Shown here: positions 52,494-61,120 of the stretch, one piece after another
Numbering within the stretch: the first letter of the stretch is position 1
How the letters are laid out: the number at the start of each line of letters is the position of its first letter
Source of the DNA: an uncultured Flavobacteriaceae bacterium
GTDB lineage: Bacteria > Bacteroidota > Bacteroidia > Flavobacteriales > Flavobacteriaceae
NCBI GenBank assembly: GCA_947494715.1
Contig: CANLWG010000014.1
Coordinates: 119,478 to 183,477 of the forward strand
Length of the DNA: 64,000 nt
Direction of reading: 5' to 3'
Notes under the pieces: generated by a model
Seen by the model: the letters and a program-made list of their open reading frames with translations, nothing else
What the model was told of the DNA's origin: nothing
Databases searched by the model: none
Program-made: the position numbers and the translations under genes

Positions 52494-52886
52494 GCGAAGC
52501 GCTAGCGGAGCCAAATGTCAACACTGCGGAAGCACCCGACAATTAGGCGCAGCGTCAGCGGAGCCAAATGTCAACACTGCGGAAGCACCCGACAATTAGG
52601 CGAAGCGCTAGCGGAGCCAAATGTCAACACTGCGGAAGCACCCGACAATTAGGCGAAGCGCTAGCGGAGCCAAATGTACCAGTGCGGAATCACCCGACAA
52701 TTAGGCGAAGCACTAGCGGAGCCAAATGTCAACACTGCGGAAGCACCCGACGATTAGGCGAAGCGCTAGCGGAGCCAAATGCATCAGTGCGGAATCACCC
52801 GACAATTAGGCGAAGCGCTAGCGGAGCCAAATGTCAACACTGCGGAAGCACTCAACAATTAGGCGAAGCACTAGCGGATGCCAAAT
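52473..52886. repeat. Eight tandem 52-53 bp repeats spanning the atpG end
   Basis: Units start at GCGGAA at 52473, 52526, 52579, 52632, 52684, 52737, 52789 and 52842, giving periods of 53, 53, 53, 52, 53, 52 and 53. Each contains GCGGAAGCAC-CC/TC-GACAATTAG, GGCGAAGC-GCTAGC-GGAGCC and AAATG-T-CAACACT (or a variant GTACCAGT/GCATCAGT in two units). The first and last units carry the ACTCAACA form, the inner ones mostly ACCCGACA. Unit 1 is the 3' end of atpG. The GGC...GC-GCTA-GC...GCC core is partly self-complementary. No spacers, so it is not a CRISPR array. Confidence 0.95.
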
Positions 52887-52961
52887 TTGCACAATGTATT
52901 TCAAAAGAATTAGTTCTCTTTGAAGCTCACATTTTCTCCATGTAAAGAACTCAAAAAAATA

Positions 52962-52994
52962 GGAAACCCTATATTTGTGAGGTTTCCCTTTTTT
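52962..52994 (+). terminator. Terminator of the ATP synthase operon
   Basis: GGAAACC at 52962-52968 pairs with GGTTTCC at 52981-52987 around a 12-nt loop, followed by six T at 52989-52994 and preceded by an A-run. It lies just after the repeat array. Confidence 0.75.
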
Positions 52995-53065
52995 GTAACC
53001 CTTTTTATAGCATGTCTGTATATTGAACGTTAAAATCAATATGTAGGTAGATTGCCAGCGTATCC

Positions 53066-53569
53066 ATGAAACGTCTAATCTGTGGTTTGATTACGGTAGT
53101 ATTTGTCCTATTCGGATGTGCGTCCAGGAAGGAGTTAAAGACCGAGTTACCCTTTAGATTGGGGCAGGTCTACGCCCAAAGATGGATTGTAGAGGAGAAT
53201 CCGGAGGAAATAGGGTATGATGTTATAATTCCCATTCGAAGTTTGAATACAAGAAGGGCTACCTTACAAAAACTATATCACAGAGGTAAAGTAATCGATG
53301 TGAAAATTGAGCTTCGGAAAATTGGTGCGATTGCAGTGGCAGAGTATCCTATGGAGATTTTACAAGAAATGACCCTAACCATGGTTGATGGTTCTCTAAA
53401 TGATGGGGAAAGTATTTTTGACGAATCTTTGTTACCTTTTAAAATAACTGAGACACAGGCCGTTTTGACATATCTTGAAGATGGTGAAATCAAGTATTTT
53501 AAAATCGAGGGTATTAGGCAGAACCCTATTATGTCCTATCCTTCGTTATCCTCACGAAATATTGAGTAG
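53066..53569 (+). CDS. Hypothetical lipoprotein
   Basis: A 167 aa protein. The first 18 residues are a signal peptide with lipobox LFGC (Cys 18). The mature part is beta-rich with no recognised family; segments GYDVIIPIRSLNTRRA and LTYLEDGEIKYFKIEGIR are its clearest patterns. It probably sits at the outer membrane or periplasm. Small, isolated, between the atp terminator and the flippase promoter. I do not assign a function. Confidence 0.78.
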   Translation: MKRLICGLITVVFVLFGCASRKELKTELPFRLGQVYAQRWIVEENPEEIGYDVIIPIRSLNTRRATLQKLYHRGKVIDVKIELRKIGAIAVAEYPMEILQEMTLTMVDGSLNDGESIFDESLLPFKITETQAVLTYLEDGEIKYFKIEGIRQNPIMSYPSLSSRNIE

Positions 53570-53625
53570 TTGTGATTAAAAAAGCCATAAAGACAACTAG
53601 GCTTTTATACAAGATGTGAAATGGG

Positions 53626-53633
53626 TACTTTTG
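53626..53633 (+). promoter_or_regulatory. Candidate -7 element for the flippase-dut operon
   Basis: TACTTTTG matches TAnnTTTG, 20 nt before the TTG start at 53653. A TTT-rich stretch is about 18-20 nt upstream, but the TTG -33 is not clear. Confidence 0.5.
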
Positions 53634-53652
53634 AATTTTAATCATCGATTTC

Positions 53653-55113
53653 TTGAATCCACTTAAAAAACTATTTAAGCAGACCGCAATCTATGGCTTG
53701 GCCACCGTATTGCCTAGAATGCTTTCCTTTCTGTTATTGCCCCTTTATACTGCGCTTTTGAATACTGCCGGTTATGGTGAGGTTTCCGTTATTTTCGCAT
53801 GGTTTGCCATATTCAATGTATTATTGGCCTATGGCATGGAAACAGCGTTTTTCCGGTTCTACAGTCAAGAGGAGGACAAGAACAAGGTCATTTCCACATC
53901 TCTGCTTTCTGTCTTGGGAACTACGGGATTTTTTGTTTTTGCGGCATTTCTTTTTCAGGAGAGCATGGCCCAAATTACCGGGATAGAGGTCAAATATGTT
54001 CGTTATGCCATTTTTATTCTTGCCTTGGACGCCTTGGTCATCATTCCATTTGCATGGCTTCGGGCCAACGAAAGGCCAACAAGGTATGCCGTTATAAAAA
54101 TTTTGAATGTATCCCTAAACTTTGGGTTGAATATTTTCTTTCTTTTGCTACTGCCAAAAATTGTCCAAGGTAATCCTGAAAGTCTACTTAGCGGACTATA
54201 CAGGGAAAATTTCGAGATTTCATATATATTCATATCCAATCTTGTGGCCAGTGGCGTAACGCTTATGTTAATGTCCCATCTCTATTTGCAACAACCTTTC
54301 TTTTTTGATAAGGTGTTATGGCACAAAATGATACGGTATTCCATGCCCATAATGATTGCTGGAGTAGCATTTACCATCAATGAAGTTTTTGACCGTATTC
54401 TTTTAGAATGGTTGTTACCGGAGGATATTGCAAAAAGTGAAGTCGGAAAGTATTCCGCATGTTACAAATTGGCTCTTTTTATGACGTTGTTCGCCACCGC
54501 CTTTCGTATGGGGATAGAACCTTTCTTTTTTAACCATTTTAAGACAGAGAACCCGCAAAAGGCCTATGCACAGGTAACCAATTATTTTGTGGTTTTAGGA
54601 AGTATTATTTTGTTGTCCGTAGTGGTTTTCGCAGATGTGTTAAAGGTGATTTTTGTGCGTAACGAGGCCTATTGGGAAGCTATGTCCATTGTTCCCCTTA
54701 TTGTCCTGGCCAGTTTTTTTCTGGGAATCTATCATAATTTATCCGTGTGGTATAAGGTAACGGATAAAACAAAGATTGGGGCCTACATATCATTAATAGG
54801 TGCTTTGCTCACTATAGTGATCAATATGGCGTTTATTCCTCGTTTCGGATATATCGCATCTGCGGTCGCGACCTTGGTAGCGTATGGTTCTATGATGATA
54901 ATGTCTTTCTTTTTTGGGCGCATATACTATCCCATTCCCTATAATTTTAGAAAAATTATGTTCTATCTAGGGCTATCGATTCTGTTTTCCGCACTATCTT
55001 TTTATGTCTTTAATAGAAACCTGTTTTTGGGATCAATTTTACTCATATTGTTTTTAGGATTGATTTACAAGATGGAAAATGATAAATTAAAACAGATATT
55101 TTTTAAAAAATGA
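53653..55113 (+). CDS. Polysaccharide/lipid-linked oligosaccharide flippase (MOP superfamily)
   Basis: A 486 aa polytopic protein with about 14 hydrophobic segments and the MOP/Wzx signature at the N-terminus ([21 protein letters not shown], then [19 protein letters not shown]). It should flip undecaprenyl-linked saccharides or move other lipid-linked glycan precursors. TTG start. It overlaps dut by 4 nt (ATGA). It is not in the two glycan loci of the left part, but the substrate could come from them (inference). Confidence 0.9.
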   Translation: MNPLKKLFKQTAIYGLATVLPRMLSFLLLPLYTALLNTAGYGEVSVIFAWFAIFNVLLAYGMETAFFRFYSQEEDKNKVISTSLLSVLGTTGFFVFAAFLFQESMAQITGIEVKYVRYAIFILALDALVIIPFAWLRANERPTRYAVIKILNVSLNFGLNIFFLLLLPKIVQGNPESLLSGLYRENFEISYIFISNLVASGVTLMLMSHLYLQQPFFFDKVLWHKMIRYSMPIMIAGVAFTINEVFDRILLEWLLPEDIAKSEVGKYSACYKLALFMTLFATAFRMGIEPFFFNHFKTENPQKAYAQVTNYFVVLGSIILLSVVVFADVLKVIFVRNEAYWEAMSIVPLIVLASFFLGIYHNLSVWYKVTDKTKIGAYISLIGALLTIVINMAFIPRFGYIASAVATLVAYGSMMIMSFFFGRIYYPIPYNFRKIMFYLGLSILFSALSFYVFNRNLFLGSILLILFLGLIYKMENDKLKQIFFKK

Positions 55114-55544
55114 AGATCAAGATTATAAACAAATCCGTTCACCCATTGCCCCACTATGAAACAAATGCATCTGCGGGAATGGATCTCAGGGCCAATATTT
55201 CAGAACCTATAACGTTACAACCTTTAGGGCGGGTCATTGTACCGACAGGGCTTTTTCTAGAACTTCCCTTAGGGGTAGAGGCACAGGTTCGCCCCAGAAG
55301 TGGATTGGCCGCCAAAAAAGGGGTAACCGTATTGAATGCACCTGGCACAATTGATGCGGACTACAGGGGGGAGATTGGCGTGATTCTTGTAAATATTTCC
55401 GATGTTCCCTTTACGATCGAAAATGGGGAACGAATAGCACAATTGGTCATTGCCAAACATGAACGCGCCGATTGGACAGAGGTTGCCGAATTATCCGAAA
55501 CCATTCGTGGAGCAGGAGGTTTTGGAAGTACTGGGATTAAATGA
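55110..55544 (+). CDS. dut: dUTP diphosphatase
   Basis: A 144 aa homotrimeric-type dUTPase with all five motifs: [12 protein letters not shown] (1), [19 protein letters not shown] (2 and 3), [17 protein letters not shown] (3), [14 protein letters not shown] (4) and the C-terminal GAGGFGSTG (5). It hydrolyses dUTP to dUMP and PPi. Typical length. Coupled to the flippase by a 4-nt overlap and followed by a TPR gene after 96 nt; this order is common in flavobacteria. Confidence 0.97.
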   Translation: MKIKIINKSVHPLPHYETNASAGMDLRANISEPITLQPLGRVIVPTGLFLELPLGVEAQVRPRSGLAAKKGVTVLNAPGTIDADYRGEIGVILVNISDVPFTIENGERIAQLVIAKHERADWTEVAELSETIRGAGGFGSTGIK

Positions 55545-55640
55545 TATCCCAATTGAGCAATTTGAAAATTCGATGATGCCCAAATGTAGAATCTATCATC
55601 ATTTTTGTTTCCCATTTACACCAAACGGGAAGTTTGATAT

Positions 55641-56573
55641 ATGAAATATGTATTTTCCATAACGAGGATTTTTGTGGGGCTTCTTTTGATCCCTGTTCAA
55701 ACCTATGCTCAAGAAAAGCCCATAGAAGTTGAGGAAAGTGCGGAAGTTTTCCTAGAGGAGTATTCGGATACTTTTCAGGAAAAGTTTTTTGAGGCATTAA
55801 AGCAAAAAGGTATCGAAAACTATGACAAGGCCATTAACCTTTTGTTGGAGTGTAGACAAATGGATACCGATGGCCATGTTATAGACCATGAACTTGCCAA
55901 GGTATATTTGGCCGATAAGCAATATACCTTAGCTCAGGAATATGGGATAGATGCGCTGAATGCAAAACCTGAGAATCTATGGTATTTGGATACCTTAGTG
56001 AATATAATTCTGAAACAAGGGAGTTCAATGAATTCGATAAAACAAAAAATTCCCTATGCCAACGACAAATTACGGGAAAACCTAGCTTTGATTTATTTCA
56101 AACAAAAGAACTTCGAAAGTGCGTTGGAGGTATTGGATGAAATACGAGTCTCGGAATTTTCAAAAGAACTACGCTCAAAGCTCAAAGACTCAATCGAAAA
56201 ACAAAAATCGCATAAAGCCAGGACACCTCCGGCAACCACGAGGACGGTTGTTTCAGATCCGTTGTTAGACTATAAAACTAAGATAGAGGGCCTTATCCAG
56301 GCCAATGATCTATTGCCTCTAGAGGAGATGGCAAACGAGGCTTTGGAAAGCTATCCATTACAACCCTATTTTTACTATGCCCTGGCGCATGCCCTAAACA
56401 AAAAGGGTGAACATATGCGGGCGGTAGAGGAGCTGGAATCCGCATTGGACTATATTTTGGATAATGTTACTTTGGCCAATAAATTCTATGAAGAGCTGGT
56501 TGCCGCGTACACGGCCCTGAACGATACTTCTAAGGCAAATATGTATCTTCGTAAGATAAAACCCGGATTTTAG
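55641..56573 (+). CDS. Periplasmic tetratricopeptide repeat protein
   Basis: A 310 aa protein with a signal peptide (cleavage near TYAQE, residue ~24) and several TPR-type helix pairs: LKQKGIENYDKAINLLLECRQ, LAKVYLADKQYTLAQEYGIDAL, LALIYFKQKNFESALEVLDEI and FYYALAHALNKKGEHMRAVEEL. A charged linker with PPATTRT interrupts them around residues 190-200. It is likely a scaffold in the periplasm. Neighbour to the DUF4292 lipoprotein gene (2 nt between), conserved next to dut in flavobacteria. Confidence 0.85.
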   Translation: MKYVFSITRIFVGLLLIPVQTYAQEKPIEVEESAEVFLEEYSDTFQEKFFEALKQKGIENYDKAINLLLECRQMDTDGHVIDHELAKVYLADKQYTLAQEYGIDALNAKPENLWYLDTLVNIILKQGSSMNSIKQKIPYANDKLRENLALIYFKQKNFESALEVLDEIRVSEFSKELRSKLKDSIEKQKSHKARTPPATTRTVVSDPLLDYKTKIEGLIQANDLLPLEEMANEALESYPLQPYFYYALAHALNKKGEHMRAVEELESALDYILDNVTLANKFYEELVAAYTALNDTSKANMYLRKIKPGF

Positions 56574-56575
56574 CT

Positions 56576-57373
56576 ATGGATTTGCAATTGATAAGGTCAC
56601 GGACAGGGGTAGGCTTTATGGTAATTTTGTGTTTGGTACTTTCCTGCAAATCTGCGAAAGTGGTGGGAGATGGTTCCGTAGACGAGAAGTTATCGGCAAA
56701 GAATGTAATTCGTAAGCACTATCAGAACCAAACAAACTTCAATACACTTAGTGGAAAGGCTAAAATAGACTATTCGGACGGGAAGTCTACTCAAAGTGTC
56801 AATGTAAGTCTTCGAATACAAAAGGACAAGGCCATATGGATAAGTGCCCCCTTAGGCTTGGTAAAGGCTTATATTACACCTACTAGGGTTTCCTTTTACA
56901 ACAAATTACAGAACGAGTATTTTGACGGGGATTTTTCGTATTTAAGTGAACTACTGGGAACCGACTTGAATTTTGATAACCTTCAAAACCTATTATTGGG
57001 CCATGCACTTTTTGATTTGCGTGAGGAAAAATATGATGTTTCCATTACCCCGGCAAACTATCAGCTTAAGCCTAGGCAAGCCTTGCCCATCTTTAAGATA
57101 TTATTCCAAATAGAGCCCATAAATTTTAAGATGGCTACCCAACAATTGTCCCAACCTTCAAAAAGGCGGCTACTTGAAATAGACTACAAAGACTATCAAA
57201 GGGTAAGTGCTTGGGTTTTACCTAAAAGGTTGACGGTCGCCGCCATTGACAGTACCCATACGAATAGTATTGATATTGAATACCGAAACATGGAATTCAA
57301 TAAACAGCTAAACTTTCCCTACAAAATACCAAAAGGTTTTACAGAAATAGTTTTGAACAAGAATGATATATAG
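56576..57373 (+). CDS. DUF4292 family lipoprotein (LolB-like)
   Basis: A 265 aa lipoprotein: signal peptide with lipobox VLSC (Cys ~24), then a beta-rich domain with TLSGKAKIDYSDGK, AIWISAPLGLVKAYITP and NEYFDGDFSYLSELLG, which is the DUF4292 pattern. The fold resembles LolA/LolB-type lipoprotein carriers, so it may work in lipoprotein sorting or outer-membrane biogenesis (inference). It overlaps the EnvC-like gene by 11 nt. Confidence 0.85.
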   Translation: MDLQLIRSRTGVGFMVILCLVLSCKSAKVVGDGSVDEKLSAKNVIRKHYQNQTNFNTLSGKAKIDYSDGKSTQSVNVSLRIQKDKAIWISAPLGLVKAYITPTRVSFYNKLQNEYFDGDFSYLSELLGTDLNFDNLQNLLLGHALFDLREEKYDVSITPANYQLKPRQALPIFKILFQIEPINFKMATQQLSQPSKRRLLEIDYKDYQRVSAWVLPKRLTVAAIDSTHTNSIDIEYRNMEFNKQLNFPYKIPKGFTEIVLNKNDI

Positions 57374-58592
57374 CGGGCTATATAGGATTTGTTTTGTATT
57401 GTTTTCGCTTCTTTACATGGTGCAGGCCAATGCCCAGACCAATGAACAAAAGGTATTGGAGGCAAAGCGCGAAAGACTTCAGAATGAGATTCGGGAAATA
57501 AATCGTCTATTGTTCGCCGAGAAGAAGCAAAGAGGAACTGTTTTGGACCAAATGGAAGCTTTGGACCAAAAAATCAATGTACGCCAACAGTTGATCCAGG
57601 TTACCAATCAGCAATCCAATTTGTTGAACCGAAAGATCAATGCCAATATCCGGAATATTGCCAAACTTAAGGACGATCTTCAGACTTTAAAAGAGGAATA
57701 TGGTAATATGATTCGGAAGTCTTATCAGAACAGGGCCCAACAAAACCGATTGATGTTCCTGCTTTCCGCAGAGAATTTCTTTCAGGCCTTCAAGCGGTTA
57801 CAGTATATGAAGCAATATACCGATTATCGCAGGGAACAGGGAGAAATGATACTCGAAAAAACAGATGAACTGACCCGTTTGAATAAGGATCTTACGGAAG
57901 AGCGAAAAGTGAAAGAAGTGCTTTTGGCACAAAACAGAAAGGCCAAGGATCAATTAATGCAGGAGATAAAGGCCCAAAAAGAACTTTTGGGCTCAATTCG
58001 GAAGAATGAAAGTAAATATGCCGCAGCCATTGAAAACAAACAGAGGGAAGCCCGCAAAATAGACAAGCAGATTGAAAAACTGATACGAAGTGCGATTGCC
58101 GCATCCAACAAAAGGGCCGGCAAAACCGGTACTGGTATCAACAAGTTTGTTTTAACCCCTGAAGCTACAATTGTGGCCAATAATTTTTCTGCCAATAAAG
58201 GGAAGCTCATTTGGCCTGTAGAAAAGGGGATAAAAAGCCAGGGGTTTGGCATCTATAAGGACGCCGTCTATCCTGGTATAAAACATGAAAGCAATGGAGT
58301 AATCATAACTACCGAACAAGGCGCAAAGGCCAGGGCCATTTTTGAAGGTGAGGTCATAGCCATTCTTTCCGTTCCGGGGGGAAATAAGGGAGTTCAGATA
58401 AAACACGGCAATTTCATTAGTACCTATTATAATCTTTCCGATCTTTTTGTTCGAAAAGGGGACAAAGTTGTTACAAAAACAGAACTTGGCACAGTTTATA
58501 CCAATCGGTCTAACGGACAGACCCGTCTAAAATTCTATTTGTACAAAGATACTTCAAAACTAAATCCCGAAGATTGGGTGTATAGATTATAG
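57363..58592 (+). CDS. EnvC-like murein hydrolase activator (degenerate M23 domain)
   Basis: A 409 aa protein with a signal peptide (VQANAQT), a long coiled coil (residues ~28-250, e.g. KRERLQNEIREINRLLF) and a C-terminal LytM/M23 domain. The zinc ligands of active M23 peptidases are not conserved: the expected Asp of HxxGID is absent in KHESNG, HG...YYNL replaces YAHL, and RLKFYLY replaces the HxH strand. It therefore looks like an EnvC/NlpD-type activator of amidases for cell separation, rather than an endopeptidase. Last gene of the flippase-dut run. Confidence 0.9.
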   Translation: MIYSGLYRICFVLFSLLYMVQANAQTNEQKVLEAKRERLQNEIREINRLLFAEKKQRGTVLDQMEALDQKINVRQQLIQVTNQQSNLLNRKINANIRNIAKLKDDLQTLKEEYGNMIRKSYQNRAQQNRLMFLLSAENFFQAFKRLQYMKQYTDYRREQGEMILEKTDELTRLNKDLTEERKVKEVLLAQNRKAKDQLMQEIKAQKELLGSIRKNESKYAAAIENKQREARKIDKQIEKLIRSAIAASNKRAGKTGTGINKFVLTPEATIVANNFSANKGKLIWPVEKGIKSQGFGIYKDAVYPGIKHESNGVIITTEQGAKARAIFEGEVIAILSVPGGNKGVQIKHGNFISTYYNLSDLFVRKGDKVVTKTELGTVYTNRSNGQTRLKFYLYKDTSKLNPEDWVYRL

Positions 58593-58610
58593 AAACCAAA
58601 ATAACATAGG

Positions 58611-59447
58611 ATGAGCACTATTACCGACATACAAGGAACTTTTGAATTACATAATGGAGTACGTATGCCCTATTTCGGATTGGGTACATATCAGTCGGAT
58701 AACGACCAAGAGGCTGTCGATGCCGTGCGATGGGCATTGGATGCCGGGTATCGTCATGTGGATACTGCAGCGGTCTACAAGAACGAAGAAGGGGTGGGCC
58801 AAGGTATCCTAGAAAGTTCGGTGGTCAGGGAAGAGGTTTTCGTGGTCAGCAAGGTCTGGAACTCGGATCAAGGTTATGAAAGTACACTTAAGGCATTTGA
58901 AGACAGTCTAAAGCGGTTGAAACTTGAATATCTGGATCTTTATTTGGTGCATTGGCCCGTTGCCGGAAGATATAAGGATACTTGGCGTGCCCTGGAAAAG
59001 TTGTATGCCGAGGGGAGGATAAAGGCCATTGGGGTAAGTAATTTTCTGCAACATCATTTGGAAGATTTACTGCAGACAGCCGAAGTTGTACCCATGGTCA
59101 ATCAAATGGAATTCCATCCCTATTTGGTGCAACAGGGCCTAGTTGATTTCTGTGCTTCAAAGGGGATACAATATGAGGCATGGTCGCCATTTATGCAAGG
59201 GAAACTGTTCCGGTTGGATATATGTAAGGAATTGGAACTGAAATACAATAAATCTGCTGCCCAGATTATATTGAGGTGGGATTTACAGAAAGGAGTGGTT
59301 ACCATTCCCAAATCGGCCAAAAAGGAGCGCATCCTTGCCAATGCCGCAATTTTCGATTTTGAACTTACAGCGGATGAAATTGCGCATTTGGATAGTTTTG
59401 ACCGTGGGGAACGGATTGGTCCAGATCCGGATAATTTCGACTTTTAA
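58611..59447 (+). CDS. Aldo/keto reductase
   Basis: A 278 aa NADPH-dependent (beta/alpha)8 reductase. The catalytic tetrad is visible: Asp in DAGYRHVDTA, Tyr in TAAVYKNE, Lys in VVSKVWN and His in LYLVHWP. Signature IGVSNFLQHHLEDLL and the C-terminal IPKSAKKERILAN for cofactor binding are complete. It resembles the AKR5 group (2,5-diketo-gluconate/methylglyoxal reductase-like). It follows the EnvC gene by 18 nt but may be functionally separate. Confidence 0.95.
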   Translation: MSTITDIQGTFELHNGVRMPYFGLGTYQSDNDQEAVDAVRWALDAGYRHVDTAAVYKNEEGVGQGILESSVVREEVFVVSKVWNSDQGYESTLKAFEDSLKRLKLEYLDLYLVHWPVAGRYKDTWRALEKLYAEGRIKAIGVSNFLQHHLEDLLQTAEVVPMVNQMEFHPYLVQQGLVDFCASKGIQYEAWSPFMQGKLFRLDICKELELKYNKSAAQIILRWDLQKGVVTIPKSAKKERILANAAIFDFELTADEIAHLDSFDRGERIGPDPDNFDF

Positions 59448-59470
59448 GATTTTTTAATAGGGCCAAGCGT

Positions 59471-59983
59471 CTATTCCATGAACAACGCCCTCAACTCGGT
59501 GGCCTCCTTAGGCTTCATTTTGCCGGCCAACACCAAACTTAGTTGCTTGCGCCTTAATGCCGCTTCAAAACGTTCCTTTTCCAGATCACTTTCCGGTTCA
59601 AGAGGAGGTACTTCGGTAGGTTTTCCGGTTTCGTCTACAGCAACAAAGGTATAAATGGCCTCATTGGCCTTGCTTCGCTTTCCATTATATCGATCTTCCA
59701 TCCAAACATCGATATAAACCTCCATCGAAGTAGTAAAGGCCCTGGACACCGCCGCCTCGACGGTAAGGACACTACCAACGGGAACGGATTGGTTAAAAGC
59801 TACGTGATTTACAGAAGCCGTAACGGTGATTCGTCTGCTATGACGGCGTGCGGCGATACTGGCGGCCCTGTCCATTCGGGCCAACAATTCGCCACCAAAA
59901 AGATTGTTCAAAGGGTTGGTCTCGCTGGGGAGTACCATATCGGTCATTATGGTTCGGGATTCCGAAGGTTTTTTGGCCTGCAT
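59471..59983 (-). CDS. Acyl-CoA thioesterase (hot-dog fold)
   Basis: A 170 aa thioesterase of the YciA/BFIT type: MVLPSETNPLNNLFGGELLARMD with the conserved Asn-x-x-x-x-FGG-x-L...D motif of the active site, followed by the central helix AASIAARRHS. It would hydrolyse acyl-CoAs to free acid and CoA in the cytosol. Convergent with the aldo/keto reductase gene; a -7 element lies upstream at 60021-60028. Confidence 0.93.
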   Translation of the reverse strand: MQAKKPSESRTIMTDMVLPSETNPLNNLFGGELLARMDRAASIAARRHSRRITVTASVNHVAFNQSVPVGSVLTVEAAVSRAFTTSMEVYIDVWMEDRYNGKRSKANEAIYTFVAVDETGKPTEVPPLEPESDLEKERFEAALRRKQLSLVLAGKMKPKEATELRALFME

Positions 59984-60020
59984 CTTTAAGTCTTTAGGGC
60001 TATATACTTAGTTACAAAAG

Positions 60021-60028
60021 CAAAGATA
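60021..60028 (-). promoter_or_regulatory. Candidate -7 element for the thioesterase gene
   Basis: Minus-strand TATCTTTG fits TAnnTTTG, 38 nt before the ATG at 59983. No clear TTG -33 element at the usual spacing. Confidence 0.45.
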
Positions 60029-60061
60029 CATTCAATTTAAAGGGGAATAAAGAACGGAGGC

Positions 60062-61015
60062 TTATTTTACAGATTTTAACCAAGCATCGCTGGAATGGGT
60101 TCGCCTAACCTGCTTCAAAGCTTCCAAAGCCTCCTTGGGGTCATTATGGCTGCTATAGGCTACCATATGTAGGCCAAATGCATTGGCCCCTAAATAAGAG
60201 GCCTTAAACCCGAGTTGGTTCAATTGCTGGATTTTTTTGTCCGCATTGGCCCTAAATCGAAAGGCACCGGCAATGACATGATGCGTACCTTTTGTGAGGC
60301 CTTTTTTAGTAATAACATCCAAGGTAAACGTGGGTAGTTCCATAGGCCTATTACTAAAAAAAGTAGCTTCTTGAATACGTTTGGAGATTTGTTCCTGTGC
60401 TTCCTGTCTTGCCAACTGTTCTCGGTTCTGTGCTTCCTGATAGGAACGAAAACCTGTCAGTCCGGTAGCAAGTGCCAATAAGAATACAGCTGCATACTTG
60501 AGATAGGGCCTAAAGGAATATTCCTTTCGTTTTTCAGGAGTAAATGCAAAGGGTACTTTCTCTTCCAAAACAACAACACGCTCCTTTAGGTTTTCTCGTA
60601 GTACGGGCGAAGACGGGAATGATGAAAAGCCAAAGGAAGATGTGAGGTAATTGACCTGTTGGGAAGGTTGAAATTGAACCTTGCCACTTTCGTTCAACCA
60701 TAATTCCCCTATATTGGGCAATTCCAATTTTGCATTTTTTTGCAAACGGGCCTTCCATTCTTCCGAAACAAGTTCGACTTTTTGTGCCATCACTTCATAG
60801 GAAGTCTTTTCAACCTTGGAAATATAGGAAACCAAAAGCCCATCATTGGAAGTGAGTTGCTCGTTAAAGGAAAGCATTTTTGTGGGCGGGTGAAATGTAT
60901 GGGTACTCGTATCGAGAATGGAGGATTTGGTTTGGGTCAAAAAAGCCCCAAAGCCCGGTATCACCACGCAATTATATCTATAAAGCAACTCGGTTATATA
61001 ATGTTCCAATGCCAT
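60062..61015 (-). CDS. HU-CCDC81-like and SPOR domain membrane protein
   Basis: A 317 aa single-pass protein. The cytosolic N-terminus (ALEHYITELLYRYNCVVIPGFGAFLTQ) is an HU/IHF-like CCDC81 domain with a second copy up to ~residue 130 (LPNIGELWLNE). A membrane helix follows at ~180-200 (YAAVFLLALATGLTGF) and a C-terminal SPOR domain at ~235-317, which binds denuded peptidoglycan at division sites. The ATG at 61015 is preferred over the TTG at 61024. It lies divergently from dprA, so the region 61016-61120 holds both promoters. Division or nucleoid linkage is inference. Confidence 0.87.
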   Translation of the reverse strand: MALEHYITELLYRYNCVVIPGFGAFLTQTKSSILDTSTHTFHPPTKMLSFNEQLTSNDGLLVSYISKVEKTSYEVMAQKVELVSEEWKARLQKNAKLELPNIGELWLNESGKVQFQPSQQVNYLTSSFGFSSFPSSPVLRENLKERVVVLEEKVPFAFTPEKRKEYSFRPYLKYAAVFLLALATGLTGFRSYQEAQNREQLARQEAQEQISKRIQEATFFSNRPMELPTFTLDVITKKGLTKGTHHVIAGAFRFRANADKKIQQLNQLGFKASYLGANAFGLHMVAYSSHNDPKEALEALKQVRRTHSSDAWLKSVK

Positions 61016-61120
61016 ATGGGACAAATATTAAAAAAAAACATAGCCATATATAGCACCTGCATAACTTTTTATTAACATTGTATTTCAGGTGTTTTGTGGA
61101 TAACTAAAAGGGCTTTGTAA

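Noticed and set aside
52473..52886. Possible CRISPR array
   Set aside because: Units are contiguous with no unique spacers, no cas genes nearby, and the first unit is part of atpG.
52568..52945. 125-codon plus-strand ORF across the repeat array with recurrent CQHCGS
   Set aside because: It is produced by the tandem 52-53 bp units, has no start region or family similarity, and lies in the untranslated end of atpG.
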